Assembly: GCA_903895725.1 (NCBI GenBank)
Contig: CAITUV010000003.1
Location: 57,316-121,315 of the forward strand
From: an uncultured Myxococcales bacterium
GTDB taxonomy: Bacteria > Myxococcota_A > UBA9042 > CAIXZC01
DNA: 64,000 nt
Reading direction: 5' to 3'
This document shows, in pieces, positions 28,401 to 36,427 of the stretch. Within the stretch, counting starts at the first letter, position 1. Each line of letters opens with the position of its first letter. Below the pieces are notes generated by a model. It ran no database searches. It saw nothing but the letters and a program-made list of their open reading frames with translations, and had not been told where the DNA came from. The position numbers and the translations under genes are program-made.

Positions 28401-31069
28401 CCAAAAGCGGGGACGAGGACCGCTGCAGCGCATCGAACGTCCGGCTCGTCGTCCCGGATTGCCAGGGCAACGGTTTCGAAGGTGAACGCACAGCCCGTGC
28501 GGCACGTTGGGGCTGCTGCCCTGAGCAGGGCGACCCGTTGCTCCCGTGTCCCGCTGCGATACGCGGATTGGAACTCCCTGGCAAGATGAGGGGCGAGCTC
28601 CGACAGGACCCGCAGCCCAGGGTTGAGCAGCCAGAATGCTTCCTTGCGGCCCTGGGCGGCGACTCTCAGCAGCTCCGGGAACAGTTCGTCGGCATTGCTG
28701 ATCTGCTGTCTCAGTGCCTCGACCGCCAGGTCCCGAACCCCGTCCTCCTCGTTCACGAGGGCCTGGAGCAAGATTGCCCGCGCGTCCTTGCGCCCCGGGT
28801 CAATGCGGGAAAGAGCAAAGACCGCATTCAACCGGACCGGGGGGAATTCGTCCCTCCATGCCTTGCACAGTGCGGGGATGGCAGCTTCGGCCGGCGCTCC
28901 TATCCTGCCGAGCGCATAGGCGGCGGCCTGCCGGAGCCACTTCCGGTCGCTGCCCAGCGCCTGCTTCAGATTCGGCACCGCCTTTGCGGCATCAGGCCCA
29001 ATGGCGCCAATGGTAGCGGCGGCCCAGAACGCCACGTAGAGGTCCTTGTCCTCCAGTGCCGCTGCGAGCGCGTCAAGCGCCGGCAGCGAACCACTGTCGA
29101 CGGTGGACAATGTGTCGATGGCCAGCCTCCGGTAACGCAGCTCCGGCCGGCACAGCAGGGTGCCCACAGCCTTCACCACACCAGGCTGCCGGACTCCACC
29201 GTGGTGCAGTGCAACGGCTACCAGACCACCGTGCAGACCCGTCAGCTCCGGAATCTTCAGCTCTTCGCCGAGGGAGCCCCAAGCGCCCGGGAGCCACATT
29301 GCCCGCGACATCAGCGCGTCGACGGCTACCAGGCGGACAGTCGGGTTCTCGTCGCTGACCGCTACGTCCGAAAGGAGCTGAACCACCTGGACATCCTCGC
29401 CGCCCAGATAGGTCAGCAGATAGGCCGCCGGCGCACGAACCCAAGGATCCCGATGACTCAGAAGCGGCCTCAATGTCTCCAGCAGCCTGGACGACTCCCA
29501 CCCCAGCGAGCGAACCCGATCATGGATTTCCGCCAGCTCTCTCCTTCCCGTATCCAGGTTGAGGTACCGGGGGGCCAACCGCACGTTGGGGTCCTCCACG
29601 TCCGCCCCATCGTCCGGTCCATCGCCGGGCGCACTCTCGGGCAGCTCAATCTCCGTCCGGACGAGATTCTCCAGGGACCGCTCGCTCTCCAGGCCCAGCT
29701 TCAGGCAAACAACGGCCGCCGCCTTCCTGACCTCGAAGCTCGAGTCGTCCAGCCTGCGGGCAACGGCGCTCGCCAGGGGCTCGGGGAGACGGTCCTGCTC
29801 GGTCAACGCCTCAGCCACGGCCAGGCGACGGTGCTCACCCTGCGCGGCGCCGTCGTCCAGCGCTGCCACCAACGCCGTCACGCCGGCCTCCCCCTGGGCC
29901 ATGAGTCCTTCGGCAGCGAGTGCCGCCGAACGGAAGTCCGTCGCTTGCTGGAGTGCCTTGCTGAGAACTTCCAGCAGGCCGGGGGTCCCCGAGGGAAGCT
30001 TTGCGGTGAGTGCGATGGCGCTTTCCCGCAGCCCTCTGTCCTGGGAGGCCGTTGCCTCGAACAGGCATGCGACCACGACCGGCTCGTCGGGTGCGATCGT
30101 GAAGAGCGCTGCGAGGATCTCCCCGGCAATGCCAGCGTCGGCCCCCCGCAGCCTCTCGGCCAGACGAGGTACGACCGACCTCGCACCATCCCCCAGGCGG
30201 GCCAGAAGCCCGACGGCAACCTTGCGAATGTCTGCGTCCGGGCTGTCGAGCATCGGGACGAACAGCGGCAGCATGGCCGAGCTCGCCTTGAAGTCAGCAG
30301 GTGGGGAGCTCAGCTCGAAGAGCAGGATTCCGCGAAGCTTCTCGTCTGCGTCGCCAAGTCGTTCGACGAGGATCCGGACGCCGGCCTCCCCCTGTCCCAA
30401 GAGAACCCGGGCACAACTTCGCCGAATGGAATCCACCGAATCGTCCAGCCTGCCCTGGCAGAGGGCAAGTACCTCCATGGGCGGGTCCTTGATTGAGGTC
30501 AGAGCGCTGGCGGCGGCACTGCGCTCCCCATCAACCTCGGATTTCATGGACTGAAGCAGAACGGGGAGGGCCTGCCTGCCAATGCTCGCCAGGGCGGATG
30601 CAGCGTAATCGCGAACTTCCTGGCTCCAGGACTTGCGCAGCTTGTCGGTCAGCAGCGGGATGGCCGGCGCACCCTTCTCGCCGTAATTGCCGACGACGTA
30701 GAGCAACCGCGATTCGGTCTCCGGGACCATGACCTGCAACTCTCCCTCGCCCGAGAGTGCCTCCAGGATCGCGGGAAGGGCCAAAGGCCCGGTGGATTCC
30801 AGAATGCCGAGGACGAAGACGATCTGTGTCTCGTCCAGGAAGCCTCCGGCAAGCTGCCTGACAAGCAGCGGGGCCACCGGTGCAGCCTTGGGCCCCAGCT
30901 CCTCGAGCTTGCGCCATGCTGCGACGCTGGCCTCGCGATCGTTGCCCACCACCTCCTCGACCAGCCTGTCCAGCTCTTGTGCCTGCTGCTCCTCCTCCTG
31001 GCCGATGGCCACAGGAGCTGCGCTCCCCGCAAGCAGGAGAACTCCGAGCGCAATTCGCACCGCATTCAT
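25418..31069 (-). CDS. Giant exported HEAT/PBS-lyase-type repeat protein
   Basis: Predicted 1,883 residues. Adjacent GTG (31072) and ATG (31069) codons are possible; the ATG has the better 6-base spacing from GGAGG. MNAVRIALGVLLLAGSAAPVAIGQ is a cleavable signal. The rest is almost entirely alpha-helical repeats of about 35-40 residues with the PBS-lyase HEAT signature (AVPxLxxLLxD, DxxVRxxAAxALGxIG), for example VPALVRNLDDADEDIRRAAATALGRLG. Such solenoids are protein-binding scaffolds. At this size, and with an export signal, it would form a long periplasmic or surface superhelix. No catalytic domain is visible. It converges with the ygeY-type gene over a 64-base gap. Confidence 0.88.
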   Translation of the reverse strand: MNAVRIALGVLLLAGSAAPVAIGQEEEQQAQELDRLVEEVVGNDREASVAAWRKLEELGPKAAPVAPLLVRQLAGGFLDETQIVFVLGILESTGPLALPAILEALSGEGELQVMVPETESRLLYVVGNYGEKGAPAIPLLTDKLRKSWSQEVRDYAASALASIGRQALPVLLQSMKSEVDGERSAAASALTSIKDPPMEVLALCQGRLDDSVDSIRRSCARVLLGQGEAGVRILVERLGDADEKLRGILLFELSSPPADFKASSAMLPLFVPMLDSPDADIRKVAVGLLARLGDGARSVVPRLAERLRGADAGIAGEILAALFTIAPDEPVVVACLFEATASQDRGLRESAIALTAKLPSGTPGLLEVLSKALQQATDFRSAALAAEGLMAQGEAGVTALVAALDDGAAQGEHRRLAVAEALTEQDRLPEPLASAVARRLDDSSFEVRKAAAVVCLKLGLESERSLENLVRTEIELPESAPGDGPDDGADVEDPNVRLAPRYLNLDTGRRELAEIHDRVRSLGWESSRLLETLRPLLSHRDPWVRAPAAYLLTYLGGEDVQVVQLLSDVAVSDENPTVRLVAVDALMSRAMWLPGAWGSLGEELKIPELTGLHGGLVAVALHHGGVRQPGVVKAVGTLLCRPELRYRRLAIDTLSTVDSGSLPALDALAAALEDKDLYVAFWAAATIGAIGPDAAKAVPNLKQALGSDRKWLRQAAAYALGRIGAPAEAAIPALCKAWRDEFPPVRLNAVFALSRIDPGRKDARAILLQALVNEEDGVRDLAVEALRQQISNADELFPELLRVAAQGRKEAFWLLNPGLRVLSELAPHLAREFQSAYRSGTREQRVALLRAAAPTCRTGCAFTFETVALAIRDDEPDVRCAAAVLVPAFGRIPADLVAPLLRILEESRMDFENHKAVLDALVSAGPELIPELLPHVVSRSGGVFEWPFDVLVSIPGGKAAALQMFEAMLVAPSETARRTGLDGLERLGKDGAPAWIRLLGGSGNGDYWPFEKAVQALKGQGQPSVEAIPQLCQIAGDKARFGRLFAADVLAWASFRTLEPEGIDCILSLLADGDGAMQRVVMDVAAADGIDCTVLAGPLLRDADIGRRLRGIAVVGLARDTMASAVPILETAAGDAQPQVRQAAARALMTLGADPEGVGPTLLKLLRDPEPAVRIDAARALGEYQDRGTAFAKPLAGALDDRVAGVRAAALDGLTRLPAEAVKPFLGKAKRLLRDKDGEVRSAALWLLGLRGADGGKELSAAIFKALSDPNLSVRTTAAELLRDVRLADLPPGTEALLLKLLDEPDEKRQLHAMAALHNVGPTPAAVPALARLLSSPSARCRCAASEVLGRIGPGAAAAVPALVRNLDDADEDIRRAAATALGRLGSPGLYGLLDAIAAHRSEQLTSVEEVPGYVTVSGWKAYASARELARLLDAVRRVGDEAPPLLDQAVAGADENRQYAALIALGATETSPPRHTLTFVQALSKPSADLRWAALHSLQRTKGLPEAGLAALAGALADDSPRIRFAAAVGIAEQQDIWGNRETRGAEAILVLALKEDDADRRAVAAAALCRFTNPADETVSALIAACADKEERVSELAIVALWRYGARSRSAIPTLLSIVAARDSFYARSALSEIVRGGPATPILDSMEGDPIMIAVTASDFLDKATLDAARDLDRLVRLTGHPEYSVSDAAMRAIRRLGPEAREAVPFLLKYVRTHAGLGRTEAIEALGAIGDAALPALVELLGLDCSCEGDVLRQLAQGEWSPEPTAAALAKLLNSERYAHSYELAQALVHQGASAVPHLIAALEKPATAIPEAVFYSLESLGATANAAVPALVALVRVDRGYCEKVTRTLDYILADDADSTVRQELEEQCNPEAVPREE

Positions 31070-31128
31070 CACTCTCCTCCCTTTGTTGGCCTTTCCGATG
31101 CTCTGCTGGGCTGCCTCCAGCGGTATCT

Positions 31129-31158
31129 ACGCTAGCATGCCCTTCGCTCCGACATCAA
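31129..31158 (-). promoter_or_regulatory. Candidate promoter of the HEAT-repeat gene
   Basis: Leftward TTGATG, 18 bases, extended -10 TGC-TAGCGT, about 60 bases before the start at 31069. Weak hexamers, but it shares the TGCTA feature with several promoters here. Confidence 0.3.
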
Positions 31159-31293
31159 GGTTCGGGAGACGGGGGCAATCCCCTGGGGCCAGGTCATCTT
31201 TGCCGGCAGACCCTCACTACCCGCCGACTACGGCCACGAGGACGTGCGACAGATTCGGACCTGCGGCGAAACGTCCGTCGAGCGGCCCCTACC

Positions 31294-33717
31294 CTACCCG
31301 CAGATGACCCCCCAGAAGAATTCGCCGATGCCGGAGCCTCCGGTGGCGGGGTCGGTGTTGTTCCACTTCTCGTCACAGCCCTGGCCGAAGAAGGCCCGAC
31401 ACTCCTGGCTGTACGAAGTCCACTGGCAGCACACTACGTCCGGGAAGGAGTTGCAGTAGGCCTGGCAGGCCTCGATGGTGGCAACCTTCACCATGGGGTA
31501 GGCCTCGGAGAAGTACTCGTGGCTCCACTGGTACTGCTTCAGGGGGCCGCAGTTGCTGCCGCACGGGGTGCCTACGCACTGGCCTCCCGTGCACGCGTCG
31601 TTGCAGGTGGTGTTGTTCCCGTCGCTGCACGCACCCGACTTGCTCTGTGACGTGCAGTTGCCGTTGGAGCAGACGCCGACCGAGCACTGGCTGTCCAGGT
31701 ACGAGCAGCTCTTGGGGGTCCCCTGGCACAGCCCGTTGAGACAGGTGTCGCCTGTCGTGCACGCATTGCCGTCGCTGCACGCACCGGCCTTGTTCTGGGC
31801 GATACAGGTGCCTCCGGAGCAAAGGCCCTGCGTGCACGCACCGGCCAGGTAGGAGCAGTCCTTCGGCGTGCCGAGGCACTGGCCGTTGACACAGGTATCG
31901 CTCACGGTGCAGGAATCACCGTCGCTGCAGGCCCCCGCCTGATTCTGGGAGATGCAGGTACCGCCCGCACATACGCCATGGGTGCAGGCGCTGTCCATGT
32001 AGGAGCAGTCCTTCGGCGTGCCCACGCACTGTCCGCCGACGCAGGTATCCCCCGTCGTGCAGGCATCCCCGTCGTTGCACGCGTTGCCGTTTGGGATCCC
32101 GTTGCACGGACCTTGCCCGCAGACTCCCCCTTCGTCGATGACCTTGTCGCAGTCGTCGTCGACGCCGTTGCAGACCTCCACGGCCGACTCGATGCAGACG
32201 CCGGCACTGCAAGTGCCCTTGCACAGCCCGGGGCTCGCGCACAACGCCCCCTCGTTGGCCGGAGGATAGGAGCAGACGCCGCCGACGCACTGATCCGCAG
32301 TGCACTCGTTGCCATCCGTGCAGGTACCGCAGGAACCCCCGCACCCGTTGTCTCCGCACGTCTTACCCGCACAGTTCGGTTCGCACGCCCCCACGCAGAT
32401 GCCGCCCTGGCAGACCAGCCCCTCGCTGCACGGCGTGCCGTCGTCCACGGGCTCGTGGTCACAGCCGGTGACATGGTTGCACTCGTCCTTGGTGCACGGG
32501 TTGCTGTCGTTGCAGCCCTCGGCAACCAGCACGACGATGTGGCATCCCGTCTCGGCGTTCCACTTGCCATCTCCCAGGTCCAGGTGAGTGCAGTAGGTCT
32601 GCTCCGTGCTGAAGCAGACCGAGGAGGGCGGATAGCACCACTCATCGGCAAGCTGCTGGTCGAATGCACAGCCTGCGACCGCATCGCACGAGGTTCCGGC
32701 CTTGAGGCAAGGGAGCATGGGCTTGCTCATCTCCTCCAGGCAGTCCTCCTGGGTCTTCCCCTCGCCGGACTGGCAGGTGCCGAGGGTCTCCTTTCCCATG
32801 GGGCCGTCCGTCTGCGAGAGGAGCACGCACACGTCCCCCGTGGTACAGCCGCTACCGTCGTCGCATTCATCGCCCACCTGCGCCTCGACCAGGCAGATGG
32901 GAATCTTCGCGTCGAGCTCCTCCGGTTTGCCGGGGTCGGCTATCCAGTGGCAGGTCAGTGCGCTGCACTGCCGGCAGACGCTGTCGCACTCCTCGGGGTA
33001 GGAATCCTCCCCGCAGGTCACGCTGAATGTCTCGTCCTCAATGCAGTCCCCGTCCGCGTCGCAGGAGCGGCCGGGGCACGTGTCACCGGTACCCCCGCTG
33101 CCGGACCAGCACTGGGTTCCCTGCTCCTTGAGCTTGACCACGCAGTCGGGCTCGCTGTCGACGCACATCACCTGTTCGACACAGCCGAGGGGGTTGAGGG
33201 CGGCGTTCTGCTCATCGCACTGGACCTTGAGCGCAGTCGGCTCGGCTGATTTGTCGTCCAGCACGCCCCCCACGCAGACGATCCCGTCCCAACAGGTTGA
33301 CCCTACCGGTTCCTTGCCATCCTCCACGGGCTGCTCGATGCAGCCGCCGCTCGTGGGGGAGCAGACTGGCTCGGTGCACGGATTGCCATCCTTGTCCTCA
33401 CACTGGACCGACGTGGCATCGACGCATTCGCCGGCCCCGTTGCAGAGTCCGTCGACGGAACAGGGAGTTCCACACGCAGTGCCGGCATCCGCGTAGGTGT
33501 AGCTGCAACACCCGTCGAGGCAGTTGACGGCCAGCACGCAGGGGCCGATCTTGCTGCAATCGAGGGCCGTAGTGCAGGTCATGCCCAGACAACCGATTGG
33601 AGCATCTTCCCCGGCGTCGACGGAGGTGGCGACATCGGCAGGCGAGGAGGCCGGATCCGATCCGCATGCAGCGCTCACGAGGGCGAAAAGAGCCAGAGTC
33701 CACGAGAGAGAACGCAC
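31294..33717 (-). CDS. Cysteine-rich repeat lipoprotein with PAN/apple-like tail
   Basis: Predicted 807 residues. GTG start at 33717, 6 bases after GGAGG, beginning the signal VRSLSWTLALFALVSAAC (lipobox SAAC). The frame is open 36 codons upstream but those lack a signal. Many disulfide-type modules follow: CNGVDDDCDKVIDE (MopE-like), a CGDNGCGGSCGTC module, and from about residue 585 three to four repeats of CSDGDSCTVSDTCVNGQCLGTPKDCSYLxxxC. Residues about 730-780 (TIEACQAYCNSFPDVVCCQW, then SQECRAFFG) resemble a PAN/apple domain, a fold used for protein or sugar binding. Likely a surface adhesin-type protein; no enzyme motif. Confidence 0.82.
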   Translation of the reverse strand: MRSLSWTLALFALVSAACGSDPASSPADVATSVDAGEDAPIGCLGMTCTTALDCSKIGPCVLAVNCLDGCCSYTYADAGTACGTPCSVDGLCNGAGECVDATSVQCEDKDGNPCTEPVCSPTSGGCIEQPVEDGKEPVGSTCWDGIVCVGGVLDDKSAEPTALKVQCDEQNAALNPLGCVEQVMCVDSEPDCVVKLKEQGTQCWSGSGGTGDTCPGRSCDADGDCIEDETFSVTCGEDSYPEECDSVCRQCSALTCHWIADPGKPEELDAKIPICLVEAQVGDECDDGSGCTTGDVCVLLSQTDGPMGKETLGTCQSGEGKTQEDCLEEMSKPMLPCLKAGTSCDAVAGCAFDQQLADEWCYPPSSVCFSTEQTYCTHLDLGDGKWNAETGCHIVVLVAEGCNDSNPCTKDECNHVTGCDHEPVDDGTPCSEGLVCQGGICVGACEPNCAGKTCGDNGCGGSCGTCTDGNECTADQCVGGVCSYPPANEGALCASPGLCKGTCSAGVCIESAVEVCNGVDDDCDKVIDEGGVCGQGPCNGIPNGNACNDGDACTTGDTCVGGQCVGTPKDCSYMDSACTHGVCAGGTCISQNQAGACSDGDSCTVSDTCVNGQCLGTPKDCSYLAGACTQGLCSGGTCIAQNKAGACSDGNACTTGDTCLNGLCQGTPKSCSYLDSQCSVGVCSNGNCTSQSKSGACSDGNNTTCNDACTGGQCVGTPCGSNCGPLKQYQWSHEYFSEAYPMVKVATIEACQAYCNSFPDVVCCQWTSYSQECRAFFGQGCDEKWNNTDPATGGSGIGEFFWGVICG

Positions 33718-33774
33718 GGTCCACCTCCACCCAGGGTTGGTTGTCGTGGGTCTACGCCAGAATCTCAAGGTTGG

Positions 33775-33804
33775 AATGTACAGGCGAGCCGCTGCGGGTG
33801 TCAA
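33775..33804 (-). promoter_or_regulatory. Promoter of the PAN-tailed lipoprotein
   Basis: Leftward perfect -35 TTGACA (33799-33804), 18 bases, TACATT (33775-33780), about 57 bases before the GTG at 33717. It lies just past the end of the small membrane-protein gene, consistent with an independent transcript. Confidence 0.55.
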
Positions 33805-33849
33805 GCAAGGCGCCGAGGGCCTCAACGCCGCACGGTGAGTCGTTCGAGA

Positions 33850-34125
33850 TCACTCCCCTCCCAGGAAGGAGGACACGGCGGAGAGTGCCCACAACAGGTA
33901 GGAAGCGCTGACCGTGGCCAGGAATGCGGGCTCGAGGATCCGCCGTGTGGCCATGGCGAGCTCGACCCATCGTGGGGAGCGGGCCCTCCGGTGGGCGTGC
34001 GAGAAGGTGACCTGGAGCGCGGCGTGCAGGCGCTCGGTCCGCTCGCGTGCCAGGTCCTCGACTCGCAGCGCTGCCAGATCCTCCAACTCATTCAGCGGCT
34101 CGAAGCCGTTTCGTGTTTCGTTCAT
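33850..34125 (-). CDS. Small single-span membrane protein coupled to the sigma factor
   Basis: Predicted 91 residues. Its ATG (34123-34125) overlaps the sigma-factor stop in an ATGA arrangement, so the two are translationally coupled. The N-terminal 60 residues are charged and helical (NELEDLAALRVEDLARERTERL). The last 25 form one membrane helix (ILEPAFLATVSASYLLWALSAVSSFL). The position and topology fit a membrane anti-sigma factor or sigma-modulating partner, but it has no cysteine and so lacks the zinc-binding anti-sigma motif. The role is inferred from context only. Confidence 0.7.
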   Translation of the reverse strand: MNETRNGFEPLNELEDLAALRVEDLARERTERLHAALQVTFSHAHRRARSPRWVELAMATRRILEPAFLATVSASYLLWALSAVSSFLGGE

Positions 34126-34673
34126 GTCGCCTCCTTGCCGCGGCTCAACGCCCGGGCCAGGATCTCCCGGGCCCGATGGAGCCGCTGCCGCAGTGCGTCC
34201 GGGCGCAGTCCACAGATGGCCGCCGCTTCCTGAGGCTCGAACCCCTCGACCGCCACCAGCAGGAGCGGGTCACGAAGCCCGGGAGGAAGGCTGGCCACGG
34301 CCCGTTCCAGCCGCCTCTCGGTCTCGGATGCCAAGGCGTGCTCGAACGGCGAGAGTGAATCGGGGTGGTCTATGACCACGTCGGTAAGGACCTCGATTCC
34401 ACGGCCGTGCCGACGCCACCAGCTCACCAGCAGGTTCCGGCCCACGGCAAACATCCACGCATCCACGCGGGTGTCGGGCCTCAAGGTCGGGGCCTTCTCA
34501 GCCAGGCGGAGGAAGGCCTCCTGCACCAGATCCTCGGCGACCTCCCGACGTGCGCCCAACCGACAGAGGTACGAGAAGAGGCGGGGCCGCAACGCCGTGA
34601 ACACGGCGTCCAGCGCGGCGGGGTCGCCCCCCCGCAATCCGTCCACCCATCGTTCGAGCCCCTCTCGCTTCAT
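34122..34673 (-). CDS. ECF-family RNA polymerase sigma factor
   Basis: Predicted 183 residues. Sigma region 2 spans about 15-85 (AVFTALRPRLFSYLCRLGARREVAEDLVQEAFLRL and VDAWMFAVGRNLLVSWWRRH). Region 4 spans about 120-175 (ERAVASLPPGLRDPLLL, then EPQEAAAICGLRPDALRQRLHRARE). There is no region 1.1 or 3, as expected for the ECF group. The start at 34673 (MKREGLERWVDGL) has no convincing ribosome site, and a candidate promoter places the transcript start at or within a base or two of this ATG (see findings). A longer start at 34739 is possible but adds an Arg-rich tail without homology features. It is transcribed with the small membrane protein and diverges from an ExbB-like gene. Confidence 0.85.
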   Translation of the reverse strand: MKREGLERWVDGLRGGDPAALDAVFTALRPRLFSYLCRLGARREVAEDLVQEAFLRLAEKAPTLRPDTRVDAWMFAVGRNLLVSWWRRHGRGIEVLTDVVIDHPDSLSPFEHALASETERRLERAVASLPPGLRDPLLLVAVEGFEPQEAAAICGLRPDALRQRLHRAREILARALSRGKEAT

Positions 34674-34679
34674 GTGCCG

Positions 34680-34709
34680 ATTAACGCTCCACAACCGGGC
34701 GCGTGACAA
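34680..34709 (-). promoter_or_regulatory. Candidate promoter of the sigma-factor operon
   Basis: Leftward TTGTCA (34704-34709), 18 bases, GTTAAT (34680-34685), only 6 bases before the ATG at 34673. If used, the mRNA would be leaderless or nearly so. Confidence 0.4.
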
Positions 34710-34722
34710 CCTTTTTCTCCAC

Positions 34723-34758
34723 TCACGGGTGATTCTCATTTTTTCTGTCACGGGCGAT
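34723..34758. repeat. Direct repeat in the divergent sigma/ExbB-like control region
   Basis: TCACGGGTGAT (34723-34733) and TCACGGGCGAT (34748-34758) match in 10 of 11 bases, 25 bases apart start to start, separated by a T-rich spacer. It could be a tandem binding site for a regulator of either divergent gene; this is an inference from position. Confidence 0.35.
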
Positions 34759-34833
34759 GCGCTGGGGCGTTCCTGCCTCCCGTGGACCGATGATGCGGGG
34801 CCGATGCGACCCCGCCCAACCAGGAGGTGGATC

Positions 34834-35196
34834 ATGCTCGAGTTCCTGAGAGCCGGTGGGATGGCAATGTGGGTGATCCTGCTTTTCGGAGGGCTCACGC
34901 TCGTGGCAGCGGTGCTCTACCTCGTGCGCCCGGGGGAGCGGCGCCACGAGTTCTTCCGGTCGCTCTCCGCAGCCACGCTCTGGGCAAGCCTTGCCGGCGT
35001 CTGCGCCGGGTTCGCAATGACCCTGCACGGCTTCTCGATTCGACCCGAGTGGGCCAGGGATCCGGACATGCCGATCATCCTCATGCAGGGCCTGGCAGAG
35101 TCCCTCTGCAACCCGATCCTCGGGTTCTGCTTCCTGGGCGTGGCGTGGTTCCTGGTCGCGTTCGGCGCTCACCGGGACGGTCTGCCCAAGGCCTGA
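34834..35196 (+). CDS. ExbB/MotA-like small inner-membrane protein
   Basis: Predicted 120 residues. ATG at 34834 after AGGAGGTGG. Three hydrophobic segments are visible: MAMWVILLFGGLTLVAAVLYLV, ATLWASLAGVCAGFAMTL and ILGFCFLGVAWFLVAFGA. The opening MLEFLRAGGMAMWVILLFGG resembles the N-terminus of MotA/TolQ/ExbB-type proton-channel relatives, but the protein is much shorter than ExbB (about 240 residues), so it is at most a distant or truncated relative. No ExbD partner is adjacent. It is divergently transcribed from the ECF sigma gene, which may control it. Confidence 0.7.
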   Translation: MLEFLRAGGMAMWVILLFGGLTLVAAVLYLVRPGERRHEFFRSLSAATLWASLAGVCAGFAMTLHGFSIRPEWARDPDMPIILMQGLAESLCNPILGFCFLGVAWFLVAFGAHRDGLPKA

Positions 35197-35313
35197 ATCC
35201 TCACACAAGGCGTTCGGACTGCGGATGGACGAGCTTTCGGACGCCGTTCCTCCTCGGTCATCCGCTCGCTTCCGTTCCCGTCGAGCGGACGTTCCTGGGC
35301 GTCCAGAACTCCT

Positions 35314-35342
35314 TTGCGGACGGCAGTCGGATGGGATATGCT
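35314..35342 (+). promoter_or_regulatory. Candidate promoter of the lipoprotein-protease pair
   Basis: TTGCGG, 17 bases, TATGCT, 20 bases before the ATG at 35363. Moderate match; same -35 as at the PAS-LuxR gene. Confidence 0.35.
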
Positions 35343-35362
35343 CAGCGGCCACGGAGGCTGAC

Positions 35363-36427
35363 ATGGTCGAGTCCGTCCATGGCATGCCGGCAGGCGTGCC
35401 CCTTGTCTTTCTGATGCTCCTGCCAGGTATCTTGCCCGGTTGTGCGGACCGAGGGTACCTGGACGACATCGTCCCGGGCACAGTGGGCGCACCTTGTCTG
35501 GATTGGGGTGATCCAGAGGACAGGTGCGGTGCGGGGCTCAGGTGCGACGGCAAGCTCGGGCTTTGCGTGTCTGGCGCGGCGGACGTCACTTCGCAGGACG
35601 GATTGCCGATCGCCCCGGCAGCGCCGACGGTGGCTCCGTCCACGGAGGCGTGTACCGAGGCAGTGATGCTGACCGCAGTCGAGGTCCACTACCCGGACCT
35701 GGGCCCGGCGATGGCCGCGCTGGAAACGGTGGTGACCGGCAAGGGGTATGAGGTCGTCTCGTCTTCGGGGCGGTTCAGATACGTGAACGCCGTGGGGGAC
35801 TCCGTGCACCTGGCGGACGACGGGAGGATCGTGGTGACCACGTCCTGCGCGCTGAACGGCCTGGGCGTGCTGCGCAGGCTGAGCGGTGCACTGGTGGAGC
35901 TGGCCGGCTTCATCATGTCTGCCCAACCCGGGGCGGACAAGAAGGCGGTTTCAAACGCACTGTGCACGCCTGTCGCGCTGTATGCGCAGTCCGGAGAAGG
36001 AGAAGCGGCGGTCGTGGCTCCGACGGGCAGCTTCTCGGACGGCGGAGGAACCAAGGGATATCTGGCGGTTCCGTCGGGGACGTCACAGGCAGCCCTCTCC
36101 GTGTGCGGATACAACTGGCAGGCGGGCCTGGAGATCACGGCGACGCTCAACGGTGAGACCGCTCTGGACCGGGTCAGCCCCGGCTCGACGGACGGTGCGT
36201 TCTTCACGGTCTGGTACGACCTCTCCGACAAGCTCGTCCCCGGGACCTTTGGAGTGACGTTGAGCGGCAGTTTCGGGTGCGGCTGGGGCTGCGACGGACG
36301 ACTGGGGACGCACTTCGTCCTGCTGGGCAGCGGGGCGGGAGCTGCCGCAGCCTCCTGGAGCGGAGAATCGGAGGGGTATGGTACGGTGGTGGATACCACT
36401 CCCCTCAAGGATCTGGAGTTGCCATGA
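35363..36427 (+). CDS. Lipoprotein of unknown function coupled to a protease gene
   Basis: Predicted 354 residues. ATG at 35363, 5 bases after GGAGG; signal peptide with lipobox LPGC. A short cysteine-rich segment (CLDWGDPEDRCGAGLRCDGKLGLC) is followed by an alpha/beta region (EVHYPDLGPAMAALETVVTGKGYEVV) and a C-terminal beta-sandwich-like region with GCGWGCDGRLGTHFV. I recognise no family. Its stop overlaps the ATG of the next gene (ATGA at 36424-36427), so the two proteins are made together. It may be the partner, inhibitor or substrate of that protease, which is inference from coupling only. Confidence 0.78.
   Translation: MVESVHGMPAGVPLVFLMLLPGILPGCADRGYLDDIVPGTVGAPCLDWGDPEDRCGAGLRCDGKLGLCVSGAADVTSQDGLPIAPAAPTVAPSTEACTEAVMLTAVEVHYPDLGPAMAALETVVTGKGYEVVSSSGRFRYVNAVGDSVHLADDGRIVVTTSCALNGLGVLRRLSGALVELAGFIMSAQPGADKKAVSNALCTPVALYAQSGEGEAAVVAPTGSFSDGGGTKGYLAVPSGTSQAALSVCGYNWQAGLEITATLNGETALDRVSPGSTDGAFFTVWYDLSDKLVPGTFGVTLSGSFGCGWGCDGRLGTHFVLLGSGAGAAAASWSGESEGYGTVVDTTPLKDLELP

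Noticed and set aside
34122..34898. Longer start for the sigma factor at 34898
   Set aside because: The extra 75 residues have no sigma features and run across the ribosome site and start of the divergent ExbB-like gene.
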